Assembly: GCA_964471405.1 (NCBI GenBank)
Contig: CAYYGH010000004.1
Location: 7,033 to 71,032 of the forward strand
DNA from: J084 sp964471405
GTDB taxonomy: Bacteria > Pseudomonadota > Alphaproteobacteria > Sphingomonadales > Rhodothalassiaceae
DNA: 64,000 bases
Reading direction: 5' to 3'
A program made the position numbers and the translations under genes. This document shows, piece after piece, positions 34,255 through 43,017 of this stretch. The notes beneath the pieces were generated by a model that did not search any database, was not told the DNA's origin, and worked only from the letters and a program-made list of their open reading frames with translations. How positions within the stretch are numbered: position 1 is the stretch's first letter; every line of letters starts with the position of its first letter.

Positions 34255-37200
34255 TCAGCGTTTCTTGTTGGGTGGAGAGGCCGGTGCGGGCCTGGCCGGT
34301 TCGATGAGGAAACGCCAGGGATGCGGTGCTTCGGTGAGCACCATCTCCGCCGCCCGGCGCACGGCATCGGCATCGGTCGCCGCCACCAGGGAGCGGGCCG
34401 TTTCCAGCCTGTGCAGGCGATCCGGGTCACGCGCCAGCCCGTCCAGCACCGTCGTCAGCCAGCTGCCGTTGGTGTCGCGGATCTTTTCGATCTGCTTGAG
34501 CACCGGTTCCTTGGCCCGGCGCAGAAGATCCGCATCCATCGTGCGTCCGGCAAGCTCGTGCAGAAGATCCGCCAGCAACGCGGCCACCTTTTCGCTGGCG
34601 CCGCTGGGGGCGTCGCCCGTCAATTGGAGGGCGCCACGATAGCCGGCCCGCCGATCCAGCTGCGCATTCGCTGATGGCGAATAGGACAGACCGGCATTCT
34701 CCCGCACACGTTCGCGCGCCGTAATCGCCAGGGCGGCGGCCAGAATGTCCAGGGCGACCGCCTGCTTGCGGCTGTGGGAACCGAGCAGCGGATAGTTGAG
34801 CACCACACGGCTGCCGACATCCTTGCCCGCATAGGTCAGCCGCACCGTCTGTCCCTCGGCCTGCCAGGGGGCAGGCAGATAGGTCAGGCGGCGGGGTTCG
34901 GCTGCCCGTGGGGGCAGGGCCGCAACGGTATCGGCAAGAGCCTGCCGGATGGCCTCGGGGGCGATGTCACCGACAATGCTCAGCTCCAGAAATTCGTCCT
35001 TGAGGATGGGACGCATGAAGCCTGCAACATCCTGTGGCGTGATGGCGGCCAGATCCGCAAAACGCGCCGGCAGAGGCGCAAAGCGGGGATCGCCACCGAA
35101 CAGTTTCGGCAGACCGTGGAGGATGTAGACGCCATTGGGTGAGTGGGTCAGGACCGCATATTGCTGTTCGAGAATGCGGTTGACGAGCGCCATGCCCTCC
35201 TTCCTGTAGCCCGCATCGGCAAGAATCGCCGCCAGATACCGCATGGCGAAGGGGAACTGCTCACTGGCCACCTGACCTTCCAGCACGAATCCCCTTCCAT
35301 CGAAGCGGCCCGTTATCAGCACACCCTTGCGATTGAGCAGCGGGGCCAGGGTGGGATAGTCCACCTCGCCGAGACCGCCGAAAACGGTGAGCGTGGCACC
35401 GGCCAGCATGAGGCCCGGCTTGTCGACAGGCACCCCTTTCACCCCTTCGCCCAGGCGGGCGAGGAAGTGCACCTTGTTGTGCTCCAACTTGGTCTGCTTC
35501 ACATGAACGATCAGGTGATTGGGGTATTCCCAGCTGTCGAAATCCCAGTCATCCACATGCGCCATATGAGCGGGCATCTGGGGAGAGCCGAAACGGTCAT
35601 AAGGAAAGCCGTCGCCACCTTGGGCTTGGCCCTTCGCTTGCGTGTCCGCCTTCCGGGGGGCTTGGCGGGAGGCGGCCTGTGCCGCAGCCCGGGCGGCCTG
35701 TTGCCAGGCGCGCAGAACGACCGTGTCTTCCTTGCCCTTTTCAGTTGCCAGGGGTTGGCGGGCCCGCAGGAAGACGAGCTGGGCGCGGCCCGCGAAGCGG
35801 CGTCGCAACTCGGTGAGGACATCCTGGGGGGTGATTTCCTCCCGCACGCGCATGAAGTCCGCCAGGGCATCCGCCGGCGAGCGGGGAACCCGATGGTCGC
35901 TCACTGCCGCAAGCGCAGCTTCGGCCAGGGCCGGGGACGGGCGGGTCGCGGCCTGACTGGCCGCCCTCTTGAGCTGTTCGCCGAAGGTCGCAAGCGCCTG
36001 ATCGAGTTCCTGGCGCGTGATGCCGTGCACGAGCAGCTTGGTCAGCTCGCGCGCTCCTACCGTCATGGCGCGCTGCCAGTCATCCTTCTGGGGGATGACG
36101 GTCAGATTGGTGAAACGGGCGGCCCGGGGGACGGCGAATGTCCCGAAACCGGCGGCGGCAAAGCCCGGGTCGGCGCTGAACTGCAACTTCTGAAGCCTGA
36201 GCGAGAAGCTGTAGCTGGCAGCCTGCCAGGCGATTTCGCGCTTGAGGGCGGCCTTGAACGCTTCAGCCCGCCTGTCGGGGGCGATCCTGGGCGCATGGAT
36301 ACCGGAATAGGCAGGATCGGCAAGCGCCCAGTCGCTCTGCGGCATATGGGAAAACAGCAGCACGGCCGGGGTGACATCCGCCGATATGAAATGTCCGGCC
36401 CTGAATGCCATGGGCACCGGCAGTTCCGCCTCAACCGCCCGGGCAGGTGGCCGGCCGGGACGACGGAAATCCTCGAATGCCGTGCGGACAAGCTTCTCCA
36501 TCGTCTCAAGCGGAAGATCACCGGCGACCACCAGGACGATGTTCTCAGGCCGGTAATAGGCCTCATAGAAGGCCAGCAGGTCATCACGGGTGATCCGCGC
36601 AATGCTTTCCGCCGTGCCCGAGACGGGGTGGCGACCCGCTTCGGCATCCGGCACCAGCGAGCGATAGAGCGCGTAAATGAAGCGAGTCTGGGCGCTGTCG
36701 CGATCGACCCGTTCCTGGGAGACGACCGTGCGCTCCTGTTCGATGGTCTCGGGCTTGAGCAGAAGACCATCGGCAATGTCGCGCATGACGGCGATCAGCT
36801 GGCGGACCTTGACCGGATCATTGTCCGGAAGGCGGAAGCCGTATTCGGTTCGTGTTGCGGTGGTGCTGCCGTTGGCATCGGCGCCAGCGCGAATGCCCAG
36901 CCGTTCAAGCCGGGTGAAGACCGGCTCGGCCGCGCGCCGGCTGCCCTGGAACGCCAGATGCTCCAGCAGATGAGCAAGGCCGGCCTTGTCCGCCGGTTCG
37001 TCAAGAGCGCCGGTCAGCACCTCCATCGCCACCGTCACCTCGCGTGGTGGCGTGGCGTTGGGAATCAGGATGATGCGCAACCCCGTTTTCAGCCGCAGGA
37101 AGTGGAAGGCGGGATCGGGTGTCAGCCCGTAAGGATTGGTCTCATGGGGGAAGGGAGGCGCAGCCACGTCGGCCGCTGCGGGAGAAGGGGCCTTGGCCGC

Positions 37201-37299
37201 CAGCACAGCCGGCCCGCCAGCCACTAGAAGCATCGCCAGCCACAGCACAAAGCTGCGCACGATCACCTGCCGCCATCTTGGCAGTCGCTGTCTGGTCAT
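34255..37299 (-). CDS. Periplasmic M16-family zinc metalloprotease
   Basis: 1014-aa insulinase/pitrilysin-family protein. An N-terminal signal sequence (about 12-35) points to export. The catalytic zinc motif HxxEH is at H110, E113, H114 (HLLEH). A downstream acidic helix (KPETIEQERTVVSQE) supplies the expected third ligand. The C-terminal half repeats the M16 fold without an HxxEH, as in two-domain family members. The substrate is unknown. It is transcribed divergently from the next gene. Confidence 0.9.
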   Translation of the reverse strand: MTRQRLPRWRQVIVRSFVLWLAMLLVAGGPAVLAAKAPSPAAADVAAPPFPHETNPYGLTPDPAFHFLRLKTGLRIILIPNATPPREVTVAMEVLTGALDEPADKAGLAHLLEHLAFQGSRRAAEPVFTRLERLGIRAGADANGSTTATRTEYGFRLPDNDPVKVRQLIAVMRDIADGLLLKPETIEQERTVVSQERVDRDSAQTRFIYALYRSLVPDAEAGRHPVSGTAESIARITRDDLLAFYEAYYRPENIVLVVAGDLPLETMEKLVRTAFEDFRRPGRPPARAVEAELPVPMAFRAGHFISADVTPAVLLFSHMPQSDWALADPAYSGIHAPRIAPDRRAEAFKAALKREIAWQAASYSFSLRLQKLQFSADPGFAAAGFGTFAVPRAARFTNLTVIPQKDDWQRAMTVGARELTKLLVHGITRQELDQALATFGEQLKRAASQAATRPSPALAEAALAAVSDHRVPRSPADALADFMRVREEITPQDVLTELRRRFAGRAQLVFLRARQPLATEKGKEDTVVLRAWQQAARAAAQAASRQAPRKADTQAKGQAQGGDGFPYDRFGSPQMPAHMAHVDDWDFDSWEYPNHLIVHVKQTKLEHNKVHFLARLGEGVKGVPVDKPGLMLAGATLTVFGGLGEVDYPTLAPLLNRKGVLITGRFDGRGFVLEGQVASEQFPFAMRYLAAILADAGYRKEGMALVNRILEQQYAVLTHSPNGVYILHGLPKLFGGDPRFAPLPARFADLAAITPQDVAGFMRPILKDEFLELSIVGDIAPEAIRQALADTVAALPPRAAEPRRLTYLPAPWQAEGQTVRLTYAGKDVGSRVVLNYPLLGSHSRKQAVALDILAAALAITARERVRENAGLSYSPSANAQLDRRAGYRGALQLTGDAPSGASEKVAALLADLLHELAGRTMDADLLRRAKEPVLKQIEKIRDTNGSWLTTVLDGLARDPDRLHRLETARSLVAATDADAVRRAAEMVLTEAPHPWRFLIEPARPAPASPPNKKR

Positions 37300-37347
37300 G
37301 GAAAAGTCCCTCCCTTCTCTGGCCGGTGCCCCTGTTCAGTCACGAAG

Positions 37348-37376
37348 AGCTAGAAACTGTCGTTTGCTCGTGTCAA
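37348..37376 (-). promoter_or_regulatory. Probable promoter of the M16 protease
   Basis: On the minus strand a perfect TTGACA (37376-37371), 17 bp, CTAGCT (37353-37348), ending about 48 bp before the start codon. Confidence 0.45.
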
Positions 37377-37456
37377 GCATCGCCGGGCAGGAAAAGCAGG
37401 GATGATTGCCGCCGGCCCTCCGCCCCGGGCGGCACCCTTGAAAGAAGGATTCAGGC

Positions 37457-39301
37457 ATGGCAACCGCGACTGCCAGTGAGATTCTCTCCCGCCGTGACAT
37501 GGCGTTTCTGCTCGAAGAGGTGCTGGATCTGCCGGCGCTTTTCGGCAGGAAGCCCTATCTTCATGTCGGACGTGAGGACCTGCATGCCATTCTGGAGACG
37601 GCCGAGCGTCTGGCCTGCGAGCGCTTTGCACCTCTGGCCGCCATCATGGACCGGCAGGAGCCTGTGCTGACGTCCGATGGACATGTGCGACTGCCTGATG
37701 GTGTCAAGGAGGCACTTGATGCCTATTATGCTGCCGGCTTCGGGGCACTGGCCGCACCCGAGCAGGAAGGTGGACTGGGACTTCCTCTCACCCTGGCGCA
37801 AGCCGTAGCGGCCTGGTTTGTGGGGGCCAATCCCTCGCTGGCCGCCTACCCGTTTCTCACCCAGGCGGCGGCCAATCTGATTGCCAGCTTTGGCAGCGAG
37901 GCCCAGAAGCGGCGATACCTTTCTCCCATGCGCAGCGGGCGGTTCTTCGGCACCATGTGTCTGAGCGAACCGGAGGCGGGATCCTCGCTGGCCGATATCC
38001 GCACGCGGGCCGAGCCCCTGTCCGATGGTTCCGGCCTCTACCGCCTGCGAGGGACGAAGATGTGGATTTCGGGGGCCGATCACGAGCTTGCCGAGAACAT
38101 CATCCATCTGGTGCTGGCCAAGATTCCGGGTGGTCCGCCGGGTGTGAAGGGCATCTCATTGTTCATCGTGCCCAAGTTTCTTCTGGATGAGGATGGCAGA
38201 CCTGGTGTGCGCAACGACCTGCGGCTCGTCGGTCTCAATCACAAGATGGGCTATCGGGGCACCACGAATGGGCTTCTGGCCCTGGGCGATGATGACGCCT
38301 GTGTGGGCGAACTTGTCGGCGAGCCTCACAAAGGTCTTGCCTATATGTTCCAGATGATGAACGAGGCCCGCATTGGTGTCGGCCTGGGGGCGGCCGCCCT
38401 GGCGGTGACGGGCTATCGCTTCGCACTGGCCTATGCACGGGAACGCCGCCAGGGTCGCCCCATCGACGACCGCGACCCGACGCGTCCGCCTGTGCCGATC
38501 ATCACGCATGCCGATGTGCGGCGGATGCTGCTGGCCCAGAAGGCTTATGGGGAGGGGGCGCTGCATCTATGCCTCAAGGCCGCCCGCCTGGTTGATGGAG
38601 CGCGCCAGAAGGGGGATGAGGAGACGCTGCAGCGCATGCGTCTGCTCCTTGATCTGCTGACCCCCATCGTCAAGGCCTGGCCGGCGCATTACGGAGTCAG
38701 GGCCAATGATCTCGCCATCCAGGTTCTTGGAGGGTACGGGTATACCCGTGATTTCCCGCTTGAGCGGATCTACCGGGACAATCGCCTCAACCCCATTCAC
38801 GAAGGCACGAACGGAATTCAGAGCCTGGATCTTCTGGCCCGCAAGGTGCCGATGGAAAACGGCCTCGCCTTTCGTGCGCTCATGGAGGAAATGGCTGCAA
38901 GTGTCCGGGCGGCAAGCGGCCATGAACGGCTGCGTGAACAGGCCGGAGCGCTGGAAGCGGCGGCCGAGCTGCTCTCACGCACCACGATCTGGGCGGTCAG
39001 GGCGATGCAGGATGGGCGTCTCCGTCAGGCGACCGCAGGCAGCTGGCATTATCTGCAGATGATGGGCCATGCCGTCGTCGCCTGGTGCTGGCTGGATCAG
39101 GCCCGCGCGGCTGTGACCGGTCTGGCGCGGCTTGATGCCGAATCCGCACCCCCCGATCATCCCGATCGCGCCTTTTATGAGGGCAAGATCGCGGCCATGC
39201 GCTTTTTCTTTGATGAAGAACTCCCGAAACTCGGTCCGTGGTCAGCGGCGATCATGAATGCGGACCCGGCCCATCTTGCGATTCCCGATGCAGGATTTTG
39301 A
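37457..39301 (+). CDS. Long-form acyl-CoA dehydrogenase
   Basis: FAD enzyme that desaturates an acyl-CoA. The 614-aa product has N-terminal, middle (CLSEPEAGSSLADIRTRAE) and C-terminal (GGYGYTRDFPLERIYRDNR, HEGTNGIQSLDLLARK) dehydrogenase domains plus an extra C-terminal helical domain of about 130 residues. That architecture matches the long family that includes 3-methylmercaptopropionyl-CoA dehydrogenase DmdC and long-chain enzymes; the substrate cannot be told. AGAAGGATTCAGGC precedes the ATG. It stands alone and may be co-transcribed with the next gene. Confidence 0.9.
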   Translation: MATATASEILSRRDMAFLLEEVLDLPALFGRKPYLHVGREDLHAILETAERLACERFAPLAAIMDRQEPVLTSDGHVRLPDGVKEALDAYYAAGFGALAAPEQEGGLGLPLTLAQAVAAWFVGANPSLAAYPFLTQAAANLIASFGSEAQKRRYLSPMRSGRFFGTMCLSEPEAGSSLADIRTRAEPLSDGSGLYRLRGTKMWISGADHELAENIIHLVLAKIPGGPPGVKGISLFIVPKFLLDEDGRPGVRNDLRLVGLNHKMGYRGTTNGLLALGDDDACVGELVGEPHKGLAYMFQMMNEARIGVGLGAAALAVTGYRFALAYARERRQGRPIDDRDPTRPPVPIITHADVRRMLLAQKAYGEGALHLCLKAARLVDGARQKGDEETLQRMRLLLDLLTPIVKAWPAHYGVRANDLAIQVLGGYGYTRDFPLERIYRDNRLNPIHEGTNGIQSLDLLARKVPMENGLAFRALMEEMAASVRAASGHERLREQAGALEAAAELLSRTTIWAVRAMQDGRLRQATAGSWHYLQMMGHAVVAWCWLDQARAAVTGLARLDAESAPPDHPDRAFYEGKIAAMRFFFDEELPKLGPWSAAIMNADPAHLAIPDAGF

Positions 39302-39393
39302 GCAGTCAGCTTGCCTCGGCGCCTGCGCTTTCCGTATGAATGGGCCGGACAGGCATGTGCATTCAACAGGGATCATAGGGGGAGCCGGAGCTG

Positions 39394-40017
39394 ATGACGA
39401 TCACGAACTACACTGTCAAGCCGCTGTTTGCGGAGCCCTATTTCATGGCGGACATCAGCCACGCCATCACCGATGAGCAGGTGGCCTTCCTCAAGAATCT
39501 GCCGATGGTGAAAAATCAGGTGAACTATATCTCGGAGGATCTCTACATCTTCAGGCTGCCCGAGCTCAAGAGCATCGCCGATGCCGTCCAGGAAGCGCTT
39601 GACATCTATGCCCGCGAAGTCATGGGCATCACCCAGAAGCTCTATGTGACGCAGTCCTGGGCGCTGATGAATCCTCCGGGTGTCGGCATGCACGGGCATA
39701 CGCACTCGAATTCTCTGATTTCGGGCTCGCTCTACTATACCGACCTGCCCAAGCCCGTGGCGCGCATGATCTTTGACCGCTTCAACGGCTATCGTCAGAT
39801 AGAGATCTTCCCGGAAAAGACGCGGGCGAACATCTACAACAGCACGAAGAACATCGTCGTGCCGAAGAAGGGGCATGTCTTCCTGTTCCCCTCCCATCTT
39901 CAGCATCTGGTGGAGCCGAATCTTTCAAGCGAGCCCCGCTACTCGGTGGCCTTCAACACCTTCGTGAAAGGCAAGATTGGCAGCTTTACCGACGTCTCCG
40001 AACTCATTCTGGAGTAG
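39394..40017 (+). CDS. Putative 2-oxoglutarate/Fe(II)-dependent oxygenase
   Basis: 207 aa. The region SWALMNPPGVGMHGHTHSNSLISG (split: SWALMNPP then MHGHTHSNSLISG) and the later FPSHLQHLVEPN and R182 in EPRYSVAFN resemble the double-stranded beta-helix of prolyl-4-hydroxylase-like oxygenases (2OG-FeII_Oxy_5 type). Candidate iron ligands are two of H100, H102 and H104 plus H168 or H171, and R182 for 2-oxoglutarate. The substrate is unknown. AGGGGGAGCCGGAG precedes the ATG. It converges on motA. Confidence 0.65.
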   Translation: MTITNYTVKPLFAEPYFMADISHAITDEQVAFLKNLPMVKNQVNYISEDLYIFRLPELKSIADAVQEALDIYAREVMGITQKLYVTQSWALMNPPGVGMHGHTHSNSLISGSLYYTDLPKPVARMIFDRFNGYRQIEIFPEKTRANIYNSTKNIVVPKKGHVFLFPSHLQHLVEPNLSSEPRYSVAFNTFVKGKIGSFTDVSELILE

Positions 40018-40020
40018 ATG

Positions 40021-40036
40021 CGCCGCTTAAGCGGCG
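40021..40036. repeat. Perfect 16-bp palindrome between convergent genes
   Basis: CGCCGCTTAAGCGGCG, starting 4 bp after the oxygenase stop and 29 bp from the motA stop. As RNA it could form a short stem on either strand; without a T tract its role as a terminator is uncertain. Confidence 0.4.
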
Positions 40037-40064
40037 GGCAGCCCGACTGCCTGGTGCAGGCCGA

Positions 40065-40937
40065 TCACGCAAGGTCCGGCGGGATTTCAGCGAGCGCTTC
40101 TTCCATTTCCGCGAAGCTCGGCTGCATATGGCCCGGGATCGTGCGCCGGCCGATTTCGATGGCGATCTGCGGGGCGTTGCCATGGAGGAAGGAGACCAGC
40201 ACCGCCTTGACCACATGATACATCTGATGCTCCTCGGCCAGAATCTGATGGAAGCGCTGGGCCAGCGGTGAGACGAGGAGATAGGACAGGAAGATGCCCA
40301 TGAAAGTGCCGGTGAGCGCCCCGCCGACGAGCCGCCCCAGCACCTCGACCGGTTCATTGATGGAGGCCATCGTCTTGATGATGCCGAGCACGGCGGCCAC
40401 GATGCCGATGGCGGGAAAGCCGTCGGCCCAGATCTGAAGCGCATGCTGCGGTTCGTGCGCCTCTTTCTCGTGTTTTTCGATATCCTTGTCCATCGCGTCT
40501 TCCATCTGGTGCGGATCCTCGAAGTTCATGGTCATCATCCGAAGATAGTCGGTGATGAAGCCGACCAGGTGATGGTCCGCCGCCAGACGGGGGAAGTGGT
40601 TGAAGATTTTCGATTCTTCCGGCTTTTCGATATGCTGTTCGACGGCCACGACGCCTTTCGTGCGCATCGTCTTGATCAGCACGAAAAGCAGTGAGAGCAG
40701 GTCCTTGTAGTCGTCGGCCGTCCATTTGGGGCCCTTGAGATCCTTGATGATGCCCTGGATGGCACCTTTGATGACACCCATCTGGTTGGCGATGATGAAA
40801 CCGCCGACGGCGCCACCGAAGATCACCATCAGCTCATGTGGCGCTGCATGGAGGATGATCTCGAACTTGCCGCCCGAGAGGACGAATCCTCCGAACACCA
40901 TCACGAACACGATGACGAGGCCGATGAGGACGAACAT
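40065..40937 (-). CDS. motA: Flagellar motor stator protein MotA
   Basis: Inner-membrane stator subunit which, with MotB, couples proton flow to flagellar rotation. The 290-aa product has four transmembrane segments, with GGFIIANQMG, the large cytoplasmic loop (residues about 70-165) and the paired helices DGFPAIGIVAAVLGIIKTM and GRLVGGALTGTFMGIFLSY. The proline/charged features match MotA. motB is not adjacent, as in several alphaproteobacteria. A CtrA-type box lies 89 bp upstream. Confidence 0.94.
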   Translation of the reverse strand: MFVLIGLVIVFVMVFGGFVLSGGKFEIILHAAPHELMVIFGGAVGGFIIANQMGVIKGAIQGIIKDLKGPKWTADDYKDLLSLLFVLIKTMRTKGVVAVEQHIEKPEESKIFNHFPRLAADHHLVGFITDYLRMMTMNFEDPHQMEDAMDKDIEKHEKEAHEPQHALQIWADGFPAIGIVAAVLGIIKTMASINEPVEVLGRLVGGALTGTFMGIFLSYLLVSPLAQRFHQILAEEHQMYHVVKAVLVSFLHGNAPQIAIEIGRRTIPGHMQPSFAEMEEALAEIPPDLA

Positions 40938-41025
40938 GTCTGATCCCGCGCCTGCTCATTGCTCATTCACGGCCAGCCTGCGCATGGCAGCCACTGTCCG
41001 CTTGGGGGACCATCCGAAATCGGCC

Positions 41026-41040
41026 TTAAAATCTGATTAA
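41026..41040. promoter_or_regulatory. CtrA-type binding box upstream of motA
   Basis: A perfect TTAA-N7-TTAA (TTAAAATCTGATTAA), the CtrA consensus layout, 89 bp before the motA start and 148 bp before argC on the other strand. CtrA controls motility genes in many alphaproteobacteria. In GC-rich sequence this pattern is rare by chance. Confidence 0.6.
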
Positions 41041-41187
41041 TGCTGGCCGCTGCCGGAGGAGGAATGGGCACTGGAGGTCAGAGGGAAAGAGAGCGGCAGC
41101 CGCGATCATCTTTTCAGGACCGGATGGGACCGCTATGGAGATTTCGGGCGTGGTTGCAGAAATGCAGGAACCGGTCGGGACTGGACG

Positions 41188-42306
41188 ATGGCAAGAGAGC
41201 AGGCATGGACGGTGGCAGTTCTGGGGGCGTCCGGCTATACGGGCGCGGATCTTCTGCGCCTCCTGGTGGGGCGGGAAGATGTCAGGATCGCAGCTCTGAC
41301 CGCCGAACGCCACCGCGGTGCCCGGATCGGTGACGTTTTTGCGCATCTGGCCGGTTTCGACCTGCCGCCGCTTGTCGGGATCGAGGAGGTCGATTGGCGC
41401 GCGCTTGCCCCTGATGTCATCTTCTGTGCGCTGCCTCATGCGACCAGCGGTGCGGCGATCGTGCGTATTCTCAAGGCCATGGATCATCCCCTGCTTCTTG
41501 ATGAGAAAGAGGAAGGTCGCCTTGCGCACGCCACGCGCTTCATCGACCTGTCTGCGGACTTCCGCCTTGTCGATCCGGACGTCTATGCCGAATGGTACGG
41601 ACGTTCCCATCCGGCACCCATGCTGCAGGAGCGGGCGGTCTATGGTCTGAGTGAGTGGAACCGTGAAGCAATCGCACAGGCGCCGCTCGTGGCGTGTCCC
41701 GGCTGCTATCCGACGGCCGCCCTGCTTGCCCTGCTGCCGCTGATTGTGCAGGAGGGCGGCCCCCTGATCGCGCCGGAGCCGATCGTGATCGATGCGAAAT
41801 CGGGGGTCTCGGGGGCCGGGCGCGGCCTCAAGCCGGAGATGCTGTTCTGCGAGGTGGCGGAGGCGGTGCGGCCCTATGGCGTGGGGCGCCATCGCCACAT
41901 GCCGGAGATCGAGCAGGAGCTTTCGCGCGCCTTTGGCCATGAGCTCACGATCTCTTTCACGCCCCATCTCGTGCCGATGAACCGGGGAGAGCTGGTGACC
42001 TGCTATGTCCGCTGCGCCGCGGGCGTGACGGTCGCGGATCTCAAGCAGGCGCTCCATAGCCGCTATGCCGAAGAACCCTTCATTCTCGTGCCTGAGGATG
42101 ACCGGGTGCCTGCCACCCGCGACGTGCGAGGAAGCAACCGTGCGCTTGTGAATGTCTTTGCGGATCGCCGGGCAGGGCATGCCATCGTGATCGCGGCCAT
42201 CGACAATCTCGTCAAGGGCTCCTCCGGACAGGCCGTCCAGAACATGAATCTGATGCTGGGAATCGAGGAAACGCGAGGGCTTGAGGCATGTCCGATCTTT
42301 CCATGA
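41188..42306 (+). CDS. argC: N-acetyl-gamma-glutamyl-phosphate reductase
   Basis: NADPH-dependent third step of arginine biosynthesis. The 372-aa product has the NADP motif VLGASGYTGADLLRLL, catalytic C173 in ACPGCYPTA, SGVSGAGRG and the histidine region RHRHMPEIEQEL. A charged insertion (MDHPLLLDEKEEGRLAHATR, about 98-117) makes it about 20-25 residues longer than common ArgC. The Shine-Dalgarno is weak. Its end overlaps the next gene by 19 bases. Confidence 0.95.
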   Translation: MAREQAWTVAVLGASGYTGADLLRLLVGREDVRIAALTAERHRGARIGDVFAHLAGFDLPPLVGIEEVDWRALAPDVIFCALPHATSGAAIVRILKAMDHPLLLDEKEEGRLAHATRFIDLSADFRLVDPDVYAEWYGRSHPAPMLQERAVYGLSEWNREAIAQAPLVACPGCYPTAALLALLPLIVQEGGPLIAPEPIVIDAKSGVSGAGRGLKPEMLFCEVAEAVRPYGVGRHRHMPEIEQELSRAFGHELTISFTPHLVPMNRGELVTCYVRCAAGVTVADLKQALHSRYAEEPFILVPEDDRVPATRDVRGSNRALVNVFADRRAGHAIVIAAIDNLVKGSSGQAVQNMNLMLGIEETRGLEACPIFP

Positions 42307-42908
42307 AAGCGCAGCAGGCAGCACCTGAGGGCCTGCGGGCGCGCATTGCCCGGGGCGAGGGTGTCTATCCCTTCCTCGATCAGTGGCCGCGCCTGGCCGA
42401 GGATGTCTTTCTGGCACCGGGCGCGCGCGTGATTGGCGATGTTGAGATCGGAGCCGGTTCTTCGCTGTGGTACAATGTCGTGGTGCGCGGTGACGTCTGC
42501 CACATTCGCATCGGGGCCGGCACGAATATCCAGGATGGCAGCGTCGTGCATGTCACCCGGCGCACGCATGCGACGATCATCGGCGATCATGTCCTGATTG
42601 GTCACATGGCCATGATCCATGGCTGCGAGATTCAGGATCATGCCTTTGTGGGGTTGGCAACCGTCGTGATGGATGGCTGCGTGATCGAAGAGGACGGCAT
42701 GCTGGCCGCCGGTTCCCTCTTGCCGCCGGGCAAGGTGATCCGCAAAGGCGAGCTGTGGCTGGGGCGGCCGGCCCGCTGCCTGCGCAAGCTCAGCGCGGAG
42801 GAGATTGCGGCGCACCGGGAGGCCCCCCGCGGCTATGCGGAGCTCGCCCGGCTGCATGCGGCCTCTCTGGAAGGTGACGTGCGGGATGTTCCTCCCGATG
42901 CCCGTTGA
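42288..42908 (+). CDS. Gamma-class carbonic anhydrase-like protein
   Basis: Left-handed beta-helix protein of the gamma-carbonic anhydrase (YrdA/PaaY/Cam) family, 206 aa. All three zinc-binding histidines are present (H88 in QDGSVVH, H106 in IGH, H111 in IHGC), as are R68/D70 (RGD) and Q82/D83 near the active site. Many homologues have unproven CO2 hydration activity. It overlaps argC by 19 bases and precedes the NDUFAF6-like gene; relatives are structural subunits of plant mitochondrial complex I. Confidence 0.88.
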   Translation: MSDLSMKAQQAAPEGLRARIARGEGVYPFLDQWPRLAEDVFLAPGARVIGDVEIGAGSSLWYNVVVRGDVCHIRIGAGTNIQDGSVVHVTRRTHATIIGDHVLIGHMAMIHGCEIQDHAFVGLATVVMDGCVIEEDGMLAAGSLLPPGKVIRKGELWLGRPARCLRKLSAEEIAAHREAPRGYAELARLHAASLEGDVRDVPPDAR

Positions 42909-43017
42909 TGAATGAAGCCGACCGCACGCGCCTTTCCGCCATGTCGGTAGAAGGCGGTGGCATTCCAGCTTCGGATGAGAAGGCTTTTCCGCCCAGGCGC
43001 GTCACGAAAGGATCGCA

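Noticed and set aside
35143..37227. 694-codon plus-strand frame opposite the M16 protease
   Set aside because: The minus-strand gene has the zinc motif and a signal peptide; the plus frame has neither, nor a ribosome-binding site.
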